Below are positions 1-7,898 of a DNA stretch of 64,000 nt, in pieces; the stretch's first letter is position 1, and every line of letters starts with the position of its first letter. The translations under genes and the position numbers were made by a program. This stretch comes from Martinezella rhizogenes (GTDB taxonomy: Bacteria > Pseudomonadota > Alphaproteobacteria > Rhizobiales > Rhizobiaceae): NCBI GenBank assembly GCA_013322215.1, contig JAAMEZ010000036.1:682001-746000 (forward strand). Reading direction: 5' to 3'. The notes beneath the pieces are model-generated. The model worked only from the letters and a program-made list of their open reading frames with translations, had not been told where the DNA came from and ran no database searches.

Positions 1-247
1 TGATGCCGGCGATGATCTGGCCCATGATCGATGGCTGGCCGATGCGTACCATCAATTCGCCAAGCAACCGGCCCGAAACCACCAGAAGGATGATCTGGAC
101 CAGAAATAGCCCTTCCGAAGGGTGACCGGCCTTCTGTCCCTCTGCCGCGAAGGCAGTTTGTGCGATCGACAGCGACAGGGTTGCGGCAATGAGAATGATG
201 AAGGCGCTTGACGGAAATGATTTCAGAAAATTCGGACGTGACGGCAT
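1..247 (-). CDS. Cation:proton antiporter, KefB/CPA2-like (N-terminal part only)
   Basis: This is the first 82 codons of a gene that leaves the window at its left edge. It starts at ATG 245-247 on the minus strand. The product begins with a cleavable-looking or membrane signal (residues about 5-35, ending near AFA-AEG), followed by a hydrophobic segment (LFLVQIILLVVSG) and then the motif RIGQPSIMGQIIAGI. That last motif is typical of the first conserved block of CPA2-family monovalent cation/proton antiporters (Na+ or K+/H+ exchange at the inner membrane). It follows pcaF on the same strand after a 155-base gap containing a small hairpin, so it is probably a separate transcription unit. Ion specificity cannot be judged from this fragment. 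Confidence 0.7.
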   Translation of the reverse strand, partial: MPSRPNFLKSFPSSAFIILIAATLSLSIAQTAFAAEGQKAGHPSEGLFLVQIILLVVSGRLLGELMVRIGQPSIMGQIIAGI

Positions 248-328
248 GGACTGTTCCCACTGAGCAGCAGGAAAAACGCGCCAGCGGCTTTGCCGTTCCA
301 GATTTTATCGCTGGTTGTAGCCTCGGAT

Positions 329-344
329 AACCCGGCGTCGGGTT
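329..344 (-). terminator. Candidate terminator hairpin after pcaF
   Basis: A perfect 6-bp inverted repeat (AACCCG, loop GCGT, CGGGTT) lies 59 bases downstream of the pcaF stop. There is no U-tract after it, so an intrinsic terminator is only possible, not shown. Confidence 0.3.
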
Positions 345-402
345 TCGGCCGTGAGCATGGTCCGCCGCTCGCATGGCGACGGACCCTGGCTGGTCGGAAC
401 GA

Positions 403-1608
403 TCAGACCCGTTCCAGCGCGATGGCAATGCCCTGGCCGACGCCGATGCACATGGTCGACAGCGAGCAGCGTCCGCCGGTCTCCTTCAGCTCCAGAGCAG
501 CGGTACCGGTGATGCGGGCACCCGACATGCCGAGCGGATGGCCGAGCGCGATGGCGCCGCCGTTGCGGTTGACGCGGGCATCGTCATCGGCAATGCCAAG
601 TTCGCGCAGCACGGCAAGCCCTTGCGACGCGAAGGCTTCGTTGAGTTCGATGACGTCGAACTGGTCCTGGCGCATGCCGAGCCGGGCCATCAGCTTGCGC
701 GAGGCAGGAACCGGGCCGATGCCCATGATGCGCGGAGGGACGCCTGCGGCAGCGCCGCCAAGGATACGGGCTATCGGCGTCAGACCGTATTTTTTGGCTG
801 CCGCTTCGGATGCGATGATGAGTGCCGCTGCGCCGTCATTGACACCGGAGGCGTTGCCGGCCGTTACCGTGCCGCCTTCCTTCTTGAAGGGCGTGCCGAG
901 TTTGGCAAGCGCCTCCATCGAGGTCGCACGCGGATGCTCGTCCTTGCCGACGATCACGGGCTCGCCCTTGCGCTGCGGGATCGTGACCGAGGTAATTTCC
1001 TTGGCAAGCCGGCCGTTTTCCTGCGCCGCGGCTGCCTTCGCCTGTGAGCGGACGGCAAAGGCGTCCTGATCTTCGCGGCTGACCTTATAATCTTCGGCTA
1101 CGTTCTCGCCGGTCTCCGGCATGGAGTCGACGCCATATTGCTTCTTCATGACAGGATTGATGAAGCGCCAGCCGATGGTGGTGTCATAGATCTCGGCGTT
1201 GCGCGAAAAGGCGCTTTCGGCCTTGGGAATGACGAAGGGTGCCCGCGACATGCTTTCGACGCCGCCTGCGATCATCAATTCAGCTTCGCCGGCACGGATG
1301 GCACGGGCGGCTGCAATGACGGCATCCATGCCCGAGCCGCAGAGCCGGTTGATCGTCGTGCCCGGCGCCGAGATAGGCAGGCCGGCAAGCAGGCTTGCCA
1401 TGCGCGCGACATTGCGATTGTCCTCACCGGCCTGGTTGGCGCAGCCGTAGATCACGTCGTCGATGGCTTCCCAATCGACAGAGCCGTTGCGCTCGATCAG
1501 CGCCTTCAACGGTACGGCGCCGAGGTCGTCAGCACGAACGGAGGCCAGCGATCCGCCGAAACGGCCGATCGGGGTGCGGATATAGTCACAGATGAAAGCG
1601 TCGGTCAT
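403..1608 (-). CDS. pcaF: 3-oxoadipyl-CoA thiolase PcaF
   Basis: The product (401 aa) is a thiolase that cleaves 3-oxoadipyl-CoA with CoA to succinyl-CoA and acetyl-CoA, the last step of the beta-ketoadipate pathway in the cytoplasm. The nucleophilic cysteine is C90 in NRLCGSG. The catalytic histidine is H357 in ALGHPLG and the second catalytic cysteine is C387 in MCIGVGQG; all three are intact and length is normal for the family. The start MTDAFICDYIRTPIG matches the usual thiolase N-terminus. It lies 111 bases downstream of pcaJ on the same strand, the classic pcaIJF order. Acetoacetyl-CoA thiolase is the main alternative by family, but the pcaIJ neighbours make PcaF much more likely. Confidence 0.93.
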   Translation of the reverse strand: MTDAFICDYIRTPIGRFGGSLASVRADDLGAVPLKALIERNGSVDWEAIDDVIYGCANQAGEDNRNVARMASLLAGLPISAPGTTINRLCGSGMDAVIAAARAIRAGEAELMIAGGVESMSRAPFVIPKAESAFSRNAEIYDTTIGWRFINPVMKKQYGVDSMPETGENVAEDYKVSREDQDAFAVRSQAKAAAAQENGRLAKEITSVTIPQRKGEPVIVGKDEHPRATSMEALAKLGTPFKKEGGTVTAGNASGVNDGAAALIIASEAAAKKYGLTPIARILGGAAAGVPPRIMGIGPVPASRKLMARLGMRQDQFDVIELNEAFASQGLAVLRELGIADDDARVNRNGGAIALGHPLGMSGARITGTAALELKETGGRCSLSTMCIGVGQGIAIALERV

Positions 1609-1719
1609 GATCTTCTCCCTACTGCAAGTCGCGCAAAATCTACGGCGATTACGATAACGACCTGCGAATTATTATAAGCTTAAAGCATATCGGGCGAATC
1701 TGAAAGATCGCAACGTGTC

Positions 1720-2409
1720 TTAGAGCGTCGGCACGACGAGGTCGGCAACGGGGCGGTCTGTATGGAGCGGCGCGCCGGTCATCGCCTGCAGCTCGTCCAT
1801 CGTCATCGCAGCGAGTTTCTCACGCACGACGAAACCTTGCCTGCCAATGTCGATGACCGCATGGCTCGTATAGACGCGGGTGATGCAGCCGACGCCGGTC
1901 AGCGGGAAAGTGCAGGCTTCCACCAGTTTCGGCTTACCGTCCTTGGTCACATGTTCGGTGATGACGAAGACCTGCTTGGCGCCGTGCACCAGATCCATCG
2001 CGCCGCCGACGGCGGGCACGCCCTTCGAGCCGACGCGCCAATTGGCGAGGTCGCCATTCTCAGCCACCTGATAGGCGCCGAGGATCGCGACATCCAGATG
2101 GCCGCCGCGTACCATGGCGAAGCTATCGGCGTGATGGAAGAAGGAGGCGCCGGGTTTCAGTGTAACGGCCTTCTTGCCGGCGTTGATCAGGTCCCAGTCT
2201 TCCTCACCCTCCGCAGGCGGCTCGCCGAAATTCAGGATGCCGTTTTCGGTGTGGAAGATTGCCTGACGACCCGGAGGCTGGTAGCGGGCCACCATTTCCG
2301 GAAAGCCGATGCCGAGATTCACATAGGCGCCATCCTGGATATCCTGAGCCGCGCGCCAGGCGATCTGGGCGTTAGAAAGCTTGATGTCTTCGCGTGTGTC
2401 GATGGTCAT
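1720..2409 (-). CDS. pcaJ: 3-oxoadipate CoA-transferase subunit B PcaJ
   Basis: This is the beta subunit (229 aa) of succinyl-CoA:3-oxoadipate CoA-transferase, which activates 3-oxoadipate before PcaF. The family's catalytic glutamate is E55 in HTENGILNFG. I chose the ATG at 2407-2409 because it overlaps the pcaI stop by four bases (ATGA), which points to translational coupling, and because the protein then begins MTIDTREDIKLSNAQIAWRAA, the usual start. A longer open frame upstream runs inside pcaI and is not real. The two subunits form a complex with each other. Confidence 0.93.
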   Translation of the reverse strand: MTIDTREDIKLSNAQIAWRAAQDIQDGAYVNLGIGFPEMVARYQPPGRQAIFHTENGILNFGEPPAEGEEDWDLINAGKKAVTLKPGASFFHHADSFAMVRGGHLDVAILGAYQVAENGDLANWRVGSKGVPAVGGAMDLVHGAKQVFVITEHVTKDGKPKLVEACTFPLTGVGCITRVYTSHAVIDIGRQGFVVREKLAAMTMDELQAMTGAPLHTDRPVADLVVPTL

Positions 2410-3113
2410 ACGTATGCCACTCCGGCTCGAATGAGATTTTCTTCCTGCTGCGGATCGGCGACTTCCACGACGCCGTTGACGAAGATGCCGGGGGTAATGA
2501 TGTGTTCGGGATCGAGCTCGCCGGCAGCGACGATTTTCGAGACCTGCGCGATCGTCCTGGTCGCGGCCATGCACATCAGCGGATTAAAGTTGCGACCGGC
2601 CTTGTTGTAGATGAGGTTGCCCTGCACATCGCCGACTTCAGCCTTGACGATGGCAAAATCGGCCTTGAGCCAGCGTTCCTGAACATAGTGGCGGCCGTCG
2701 AATTCCGCGATGACCTTGCCGTTGGCAAGTTCGGTGCCGTAGGCGGTCGGGGTGTAGAAAGCCGGAATGCCCGCACCGCCGGCACGGATACGTTCGGCGA
2801 GCGTCCCCTGCGGCACCAGTTCCAGCTCGATTTCGCCGGCCAGGTAGCGGTCGGTGAACGCGCGCGGATCGGATGAGCGCGGGAAAGAGCAGATCATCTT
2901 CCTGACCATGCCCGCATCGATCATCGCAGCAATGCCGATACGCCCGTTGCCGGCATTGTTGTTGATGACGGTCAGGTTCTTCGGGCCTTTGTCGATCAGC
3001 GCATGGATGAGCTCGATCGGCGCGCCGGAACCACCAAAACCGCCGATCATCACGGTCGCGCCATCGCCAATGTCCGCGACGGTGGCCGCCGTGCTCGCGA
3101 TTGTCTTGTCCAT
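2406..3113 (-). CDS. pcaI: 3-oxoadipate CoA-transferase subunit A PcaI
   Basis: This is the alpha subunit (235 aa) of 3-oxoadipate CoA-transferase. The glycine-rich CoA-binding motif GGFGGSG is at residues 24-30, and the long family motif around NNNAGNG follows. The start at ATG 3111-3113 is supported by a strong Shine-Dalgarno sequence (AGGGGAGA) just upstream on the minus strand; the frame stays open 60 codons further, but that part lies in the promoter region and is AT-rich. It is the first gene of pcaIJF. A 41-bp dyad about 90 bases upstream is a candidate operator, probably for the IclR-type PcaR encoded nearby. Confidence 0.93.
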   Translation of the reverse strand: MDKTIASTAATVADIGDGATVMIGGFGGSGAPIELIHALIDKGPKNLTVINNNAGNGRIGIAAMIDAGMVRKMICSFPRSSDPRAFTDRYLAGEIELELVPQGTLAERIRAGGAGIPAFYTPTAYGTELANGKVIAEFDGRHYVQERWLKADFAIVKAEVGDVQGNLIYNKAGRNFNPLMCMAATRTIAQVSKIVAAGELDPEHIITPGIFVNGVVEVADPQQEENLIRAGVAYV

Positions 3114-3610
3114 GCGGATTCTCCCCTTTGCCATTGCGGGCGGATTGAGACGACCCGTCCTCTTCCTTTCGAATAGATCAGCATGGGCTAGGCGGCAATC
3201 ATTTTGTGCGTTATTTGATATTTGTTCATATATCGCACAAAACGATTGCGAATTGGGAGGCCAGGGTTCCGGTACTAACGGGAAGACGGCCAACTTGCCG
3301 CTCGATCATTTATTGTCAGTTGATATTGCTTCAACCGAATGAGGCTTGATCAATCACGGATTAACAATAGCTTGCAAGCCGACGACTGCCGGGCTCCTGG
3401 CCATGACTGATCTCGAGTGTGAAGAAGACGGGATGCCTGATTTTACAAACCGGTCACTGCGTATTTTGGCTCGCGCCGACCGCCAGCAGCGTATGAAACG
3501 GACTTAACTCACATCTCATATCCACGGTTCAAACGTCCGGCCAGTGTCGGTCCGACGCGTCCGGCGACGCAAACGCCTTTGCGAAATATTTTCCTTCGGA
3601 GCTTCAAAAG
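3114..3610. other. Intergenic region between pcaI and the DsrE-like gene
   Basis: These 497 bases hold divergent promoters for pcaIJF and for the DsrE/thioredoxin-like pair. The stretch 3190-3330 is AT-rich and contains the dyad described separately. I see no convincing gene in it. Confidence 0.6.
3203..3243. promoter_or_regulatory. 41-bp dyad, candidate PcaR operator of pcaIJF
   Basis: A perfect 9-bp inverted repeat, TTTTGTGCG (3203-3211) and CGCACAAAA (3235-3243), is separated by an AT-rich 23-bp spacer. With one mismatch it extends to TC/GA on the outside. It lies 90-130 bases upstream of the pcaI start. IclR-family activators such as PcaR control pcaIJF in rhizobia; assignment of this dyad to PcaR is inference. 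Confidence 0.5.
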
Positions 3611-4096
3611 ATGCACTTTGAATTGCAATCGATCCCTCGGCTTCGCCGCTCGTTCCTGAAGGGCTTCCTCGGAGGCACCGCGATCCTCACGGCGTCGTCC
3701 GGCTACGCGAAAGAAAAGCCGGGCTCTCCTATTCATCGCGTTGTCTTCCAGGTAGACAGCAATGACGAGACCTTGATGAAGCACGCTGTCGGCGGTGCGG
3801 TCAACATTTCGCATAATTACGGCCAGCTAAACGAACCCTATGCCGTTGAGATTGTCGCCAACGCAGCCGGAATAGCCATGTTCAGAAGCGATATCTCACC
3901 CGTTGGTGAAACGCTAAGTATGCTGCGTAAAGCAATCCCGACCTTGAGACTGTCGATGTGCGGCTCTTCAAAAGTGATTGCTGAGCAGAAGGAAGGACGC
4001 GAGCTACCGCTCATCGATGGCGTCGTGGTCGTCCCGTTCGGCGTTGTTCGGCTCGTCGAGCTTCAAGAGAAAGGCTGGAGCTACATTCATGCCTAA
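3611..4096 (+). CDS. Tat-exported DsrE-family protein
   Basis: The product (161 aa) has a twin-arginine signal (LRRSFLKGFLGG, residues about 12-22) and a hydrophobic stretch ending near SGYA, so it is likely exported folded to the periplasm. The mature part resembles the DsrE/DsrF-like fold (HRVVFQVDSND, then VEIVANAAGI), a family tied to sulfur relay, with a single cysteine in LRLSMCGSS that could be the sulfur-carrying residue. The next gene, a thioredoxin-like protein, overlaps it by 8 bases, so the two are co-translated. A role in periplasmic thiol or persulfide chemistry is inferred; the substrate is unknown. A GGAG about 10 bases upstream of ATG supports the start. Confidence 0.72.
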   Translation: MHFELQSIPRLRRSFLKGFLGGTAILTASSGYAKEKPGSPIHRVVFQVDSNDETLMKHAVGGAVNISHNYGQLNEPYAVEIVANAAGIAMFRSDISPVGETLSMLRKAIPTLRLSMCGSSKVIAEQKEGRELPLIDGVVVVPFGVVRLVELQEKGWSYIHA

Positions 4097-4694
4097 CAGC
4101 AAGAAAACCGCTGTCCTCGGCAAAATAGACAGGCGGACGGCACTCGCGTCTTTGCTTTTCCTTTTGACGGCCAGACCGTCCAGCGCCGTTTCCAGGTCAT
4201 TCGATGACCCTCCGGTGCTAGAGACTGTTCGCAGTCAATTCACCATGATGGCACCCCCGCAAAAGATGCCCGATGTGCGTCTGCCATTGCTGAACGGCAA
4301 GCTCGGATTGCTCACTGCCCGCCCTGGTGAAGTCCTCTTGCTGAATATATGGGCGAGCTGGTGCGTCAACTGCAGGGATGACCTGCGACAACTCGCAGAG
4401 CTTGCCCGACAACGACGGCGCGGGCTTTCGGTCCAGACGGTCAGTGTCGATACGATCGAGGCCGATAGGGTGCGCGATTTCGTCGAGGAGCTTCGCGTTG
4501 GCGACCTGCCTATATTCCTGGATCGTTCGGGGATCCTCAGCGGCCACGCGGAAAGAACACAGGCGCTCTTGCCGGCCTTTGGGATGCCGATAACGTTTCT
4601 GATCCGGCCCGACGCGATTATCGCGGGATACATCACCGGAAGCCCGGACTGGTCGAGCAAAGCAGCCTCCGATCTGATTTCCTACTATATGTAG
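4089..4694 (+). CDS. TlpA-like thioredoxin-fold protein with Tat-type signal
   Basis: The product is 201 aa. An arginine pair followed by a hydrophobic run (DRRTALASLLFLLTA, ending near PSSA) looks like a Tat or Sec signal. The thioredoxin active site is WASWCVNC, with C92 and C95, preceded by VLLLNIW as in TlpA/ResA proteins; a later GMPITFLI carries the cis-proline. It would reduce or oxidise periplasmic disulfides. The ATG at 4089 overlaps the end of the DsrE-like gene by 8 bases; a longer frame upstream is only the shadow of that gene. The active-site dipeptide VN is unlike the usual EP or GP of the family. Confidence 0.78.
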   Translation: MPNSKKTAVLGKIDRRTALASLLFLLTARPSSAVSRSFDDPPVLETVRSQFTMMAPPQKMPDVRLPLLNGKLGLLTARPGEVLLLNIWASWCVNCRDDLRQLAELARQRRRGLSVQTVSVDTIEADRVRDFVEELRVGDLPIFLDRSGILSGHAERTQALLPAFGMPITFLIRPDAIIAGYITGSPDWSSKAASDLISYYM

Positions 4695-4888
4695 CGAACA
4701 CGCTGTCGCCAGACGTCGAGGTCAGCTTTCCTGAAGAGGAGGAGGGTGTCGGCTGCCGCGGCGCCGGAAGAACGCTTGGCAATAGCGGCAACTCACACAG
4801 TTTTTGGTCGGCTGGCGTCGACAGATCCGCGGCGCCGGATTTATGCTGGCAGATCAATTGGATCAAAGTGACCAAAACAAAATGATGC

Positions 4889-4918
4889 ACACTGTGGATT
4901 TCGCAGGAAAAACAGTGT
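4889..4918. promoter_or_regulatory. Inverted repeat upstream of pcaR
   Basis: A perfect 7-bp inverted repeat, ACACTGT (4889-4895) and ACAGTGT (4912-4918), ends 13 bases before the pcaR start codon. Its place fits an autoregulatory operator that would block initiation. It does not share an obvious half-site with the dyad before pcaI, so common binding by PcaR is not shown. Confidence 0.35.
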
Positions 4919-4931
4919 TGGAATCTGCGCT

Positions 4932-5714
4932 ATGGACACAACAAAAGTGTGGGATCAGATGCGCGAAACGGATTTCGTCAGCGGCTTTGCCAAGGGACTG
5001 AGAGTCATCGAAGCCTTTGGCGAGACACGGCAGCGCCTGACGATTGCCGAAGCATCGAAGCTGACCGGGCTCGATCGTGCCACCGTTCGCCGTTCCCTTC
5101 TGACGCTCTCCGAACTCGGCTACGCCGTCTATGATGGGAAATTCTTCACGCTGACGCCGAAGATCCTCCGGCTCGGCCATGCCTATCTTGCCGCGACGCC
5201 GCTGCCGATCATCATCCAGCCGCATCTCGATCAGCTGGCCGAGCGCGCCGGGCAGAATGCTTCGGCTTCGGTGCTCGACGGAACGGAAGTCGTCTATATC
5301 GCCCGCGCTTCGCAGCGCCGGGTGATGTCGATCAACCTGACGCCGGGCAGCCGTCTCCCGGCCTTCTGTGCCTCGATGGGCCGCGTCCTGCTGGCGGCCT
5401 TGCCGGAAAGCGAGGCGCGTTCGGTGCTTGAGCGGACCGAGCTCAAGGCGAATACGCCGAATACCAGGACCGATCCGGAAGAGCTGATGGCCGAATTCCG
5501 CCGGGTGAGAGGCCAAGGCTATGCCGTCATCGACCAGGAGCTGGAAATCGGGCTCTGCTCGATCGCCGTGCCAGTCGAAAACGATCGCGGCCAGACTGTA
5601 GCGGCGATCAATATCGGCGCACCAGCCGCCTATGTCGCAGCTTCCGACATGGCCGAGCGCTTTTTGCCGCTGCTGAAGGAGACGCAAAAGGCGCTGCGGC
5701 TGGTGCTGCCTTAA
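4932..5714 (+). CDS. pcaR: IclR-family pca regulon regulator PcaR
   Basis: The product is 260 aa. A winged-helix N-terminal domain (residues about 17-75, VSGFAKGLRVIEAFG then LTIAEASKLTGLDRATVRRSL) is followed by an IclR effector domain (about 90-255, ending with MAERFLPLLKETQKAL). Length and the N-terminal block match PcaR/PobR-type IclR regulators, which bind 3-oxoadipate and activate pcaIJF and pcaK-type genes. The gene sits between pca and pob clusters and converges tightly with pobR, with only 3 bases between the two stops. The inverted repeat just upstream may mediate autoregulation. Confidence 0.88.
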   Translation: MDTTKVWDQMRETDFVSGFAKGLRVIEAFGETRQRLTIAEASKLTGLDRATVRRSLLTLSELGYAVYDGKFFTLTPKILRLGHAYLAATPLPIIIQPHLDQLAERAGQNASASVLDGTEVVYIARASQRRVMSINLTPGSRLPAFCASMGRVLLAALPESEARSVLERTELKANTPNTRTDPEELMAEFRRVRGQGYAVIDQELEIGLCSIAVPVENDRGQTVAAINIGAPAAYVAASDMAERFLPLLKETQKALRLVLP

Positions 5715-5717
5715 TGC

Positions 5718-6605
5718 CTAGAGGCCTAACTTCCCCCGTTCCTCGATGCGCCAGGCACGGGGTGTCTGGCCGGTCTGCTTGACAAAGAAGCGCGAGAAAT
5801 AGGCGGGATCGGCAAAGCCGAGGCGATAGCTGATTTCCTGCACCGTCGCGAAGGTGAAGACCAGTTCCCTCTTTGCTTCGTCCAGCAGCTTGCGGGTAAT
5901 CAGCTCGTGGGCGCCGTGCCCTGTCCGGCTGCGCACGATGCGGCTGAGATGGGCAGGAGAAATGCCGAGGCTTTCGGCATAGAAGGCGGCTGGCTTGTGC
6001 GAACGGAAATGGCGTTGGATGAGGCCCTGCAGCATTTCCATCCGGCGCTCGCTCTCGTCGCCCGGATTGGATTCTTCATCCGCCTTTTGGGCGATGCGCG
6101 CCGTCAGCAGCAATGCCGAGGTCAGATAGGCATCGAGCAGGTCGTTGCGGCCGTTGCGGTGGCTGGCAAATTCGTCACCCAGGCGTCTCAGCGTGCTGGC
6201 GACGTGGGCTGCGTCTTCGTCGCGGCTGTCGAGCAAGGTCAGATGCGGATCGGCAAGCCATGCTCCGAGCCGGCTGCGATCACCCGGAGATGCCTTCAGA
6301 TGCGAGATCAGCACCGTGATGACGAAGCCGTCTATATCGCGCGAAAACCGGAAGCCGTGATTGAGGTGCGGCGGCACGGTGATGACGGCCGGTGGCGTAA
6401 AAGCATGCGGAACGCCATCGAAGATCGCGTCGCCGGAGCCGGCATCGATGTACAAAATCTGAAAGAAGCTCTCATGCCGGTGCGGGCGGATTTCCCAGTG
6501 ATGGAGGCTGCTGCGGGAGGGGATGGTCTCGCAATGCAGCCAGAAATCGGGCTTTTTGCCGGTATTTTCACCGTAGAGCTCATAGGTCGGCACGTTTTTC
6601 GTCAT
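5718..6605 (-). CDS. pobR: AraC-family activator of pobA, PobR type
   Basis: The product is 295 aa. The N-terminal cupin-like sensory domain carries the HHWEIRPHRHESFFQ motif (residues about 35-50) and VPPHLNHGFRFS. The C-terminal AraC HTH pair spans about 195-285, with AFYAESLGISPAHLSRIVR and the signature around IGFxxxxYFSRFF (here LGFADPAYFSRFF). It is transcribed divergently from pobA, as known for rhizobial AraC-type PobR, which activates pobA in response to 4-hydroxybenzoate. A strong GGAGGAGA Shine-Dalgarno sequence precedes ATG 6603-6605. Assignment as PobR rests mainly on this neighbourhood. Confidence 0.85.
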   Translation of the reverse strand: MTKNVPTYELYGENTGKKPDFWLHCETIPSRSSLHHWEIRPHRHESFFQILYIDAGSGDAIFDGVPHAFTPPAVITVPPHLNHGFRFSRDIDGFVITVLISHLKASPGDRSRLGAWLADPHLTLLDSRDEDAAHVASTLRRLGDEFASHRNGRNDLLDAYLTSALLLTARIAQKADEESNPGDESERRMEMLQGLIQRHFRSHKPAAFYAESLGISPAHLSRIVRSRTGHGAHELITRKLLDEAKRELVFTFATVQEISYRLGFADPAYFSRFFVKQTGQTPRAWRIEERGKLGL

Positions 6606-6636
6606 GGCTCTCCTCCTTCGCCATGTTCGATTTGTG

Positions 6637-6655
6637 CAATTTCATGACCGAATTG
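6637..6655. promoter_or_regulatory. Short dyad in the pobR-pobA intergenic region
   Basis: CAATT (6637-6641) and AATTG (6651-6655) form a short inverted repeat in the 113-base region between the divergent genes, 32 bases from the pobR start and 63 from pobA. AraC proteins often use direct rather than inverted half-sites, so this is a weak candidate for the PobR operator. Confidence 0.25.
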
Positions 6656-6718
6656 TCCATTGCGGATCGATCATGCGCCGAAGAGACTTGAGGCAGGAAA
6701 TACGCATGGGAGGAGACG

Positions 6719-7891
6719 ATGCGCACTCAAGTCGCCATTATCGGTTCGGGACCGTCGGGACTGCTGCTCGGCCAGCTGCTGACGGAGGCCGGCATCGACA
6801 ATGTCATTCTCGACCGTGTCGGCAAGGATTATATCCTCGGCCGCGTGCGCGCCGGCGTTTTGGAGGAAGGCACGGTCCGCTTGCTGGACGAGGCGAAAGC
6901 CGCCGCGCGGCTCCATGCGGAGGGCTTGCCGCATGATGGCTTCTCGCTCGCCTTCGATGGCCGCGACCATCGCATCGACCTTCATGGTCTCACCGGCGGC
7001 AAGCGGGTCGTCATCTACGGCCAAACCGAGATGACCCGAGACCTGATGGCTCACCGCGAGGAAAGCGGTGCTGCGACCATCTATAACGCTGCCAATGTCC
7101 AGCCGCACGGCTTCGATGGCGATACGCCCTATCTGACCTATGAAAAGGACGGTGTTTCCCATCGTATCGATTGCGATTTCATTGCCGGCTGCGACGGCTT
7201 TCATGGCGTCAGCCGCAAAGCAGTTCCTGAAAAGGCGGTTCGCAGCTTCGAGAAGGTCTATCCCTTCGGCTGGCTCGGCGTGCTCGCCGACGTGGCGCCG
7301 GTCAATCACGAACTGATCTATGCCAATCATCCTCGCGGCTTTGCGCTCTGCTCGATGCGGTCGATGACGCGCAGCCGCTACTATATCCAATGTCCGCTCG
7401 ACGAGAAGGTCGAGGACTGGAGCGACGACCGCTTCTGGGACGAGCTGCGCCGTCGACTGCCCCCTCATCATGCCGAGGCTTTGGTCACGGCGCCGTCCTT
7501 CGAGAAGTCGATCGCGCCGCTGCGCTCCTTCGTCGCCGAACCCATGCGTTTCGGCCGTCTGTTCCTCGTCGGCGACGCCGCGCACATCGTGCCGCCGACC
7601 GGCGCCAAGGGGCTCAATCTGGCGGCGAGTGACGTGCATTACCTGTTTTCGGGTCTTGCCGAACATTATCAGGATCGCTCCAACGCCGCGTTGGAAGCTT
7701 ATTCCGCCCGCGCGCTTGCCCGGGTCTGGAAGGCCGTGCGCTTCTCCTGGTGGATGACGACGATGATGCATCGCTTCCCCGATACCAGCGATTTCGACCA
7801 GAAGATCCAGGAAGCCGAGCTCGATTATCTCACCCATTCGCGCGCCGCTTCGACGGCACTTGCTGAAAATTATGTCGGCCTGCCGTTCTGA
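6719..7891 (+). CDS. pobA: 4-hydroxybenzoate 3-monooxygenase PobA
   Basis: This FAD- and NAD(P)H-dependent hydroxylase (390 aa) turns 4-hydroxybenzoate into protocatechuate. The FAD-binding GSGPSG motif is at residues 9-14, the DG motif that binds both FAD and NAD(P)H is AGCDGFHGVSR with D159-G160, and the third flavin motif GDAAHIVPPTGAKG begins at G285. Length matches characterised PHBH enzymes (about 390-394 aa). The start is set by GGGAGGAG just upstream of ATG. The stop is 7 bases from the convergent pcaQ stop. Its product feeds PcaHG encoded 3 kb away. Confidence 0.95.
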   Translation: MRTQVAIIGSGPSGLLLGQLLTEAGIDNVILDRVGKDYILGRVRAGVLEEGTVRLLDEAKAAARLHAEGLPHDGFSLAFDGRDHRIDLHGLTGGKRVVIYGQTEMTRDLMAHREESGAATIYNAANVQPHGFDGDTPYLTYEKDGVSHRIDCDFIAGCDGFHGVSRKAVPEKAVRSFEKVYPFGWLGVLADVAPVNHELIYANHPRGFALCSMRSMTRSRYYIQCPLDEKVEDWSDDRFWDELRRRLPPHHAEALVTAPSFEKSIAPLRSFVAEPMRFGRLFLVGDAAHIVPPTGAKGLNLAASDVHYLFSGLAEHYQDRSNAALEAYSARALARVWKAVRFSWWMTTMMHRFPDTSDFDQKIQEAELDYLTHSRAASTALAENYVGLPF

Positions 7892-7898
7892 TGAGGCT

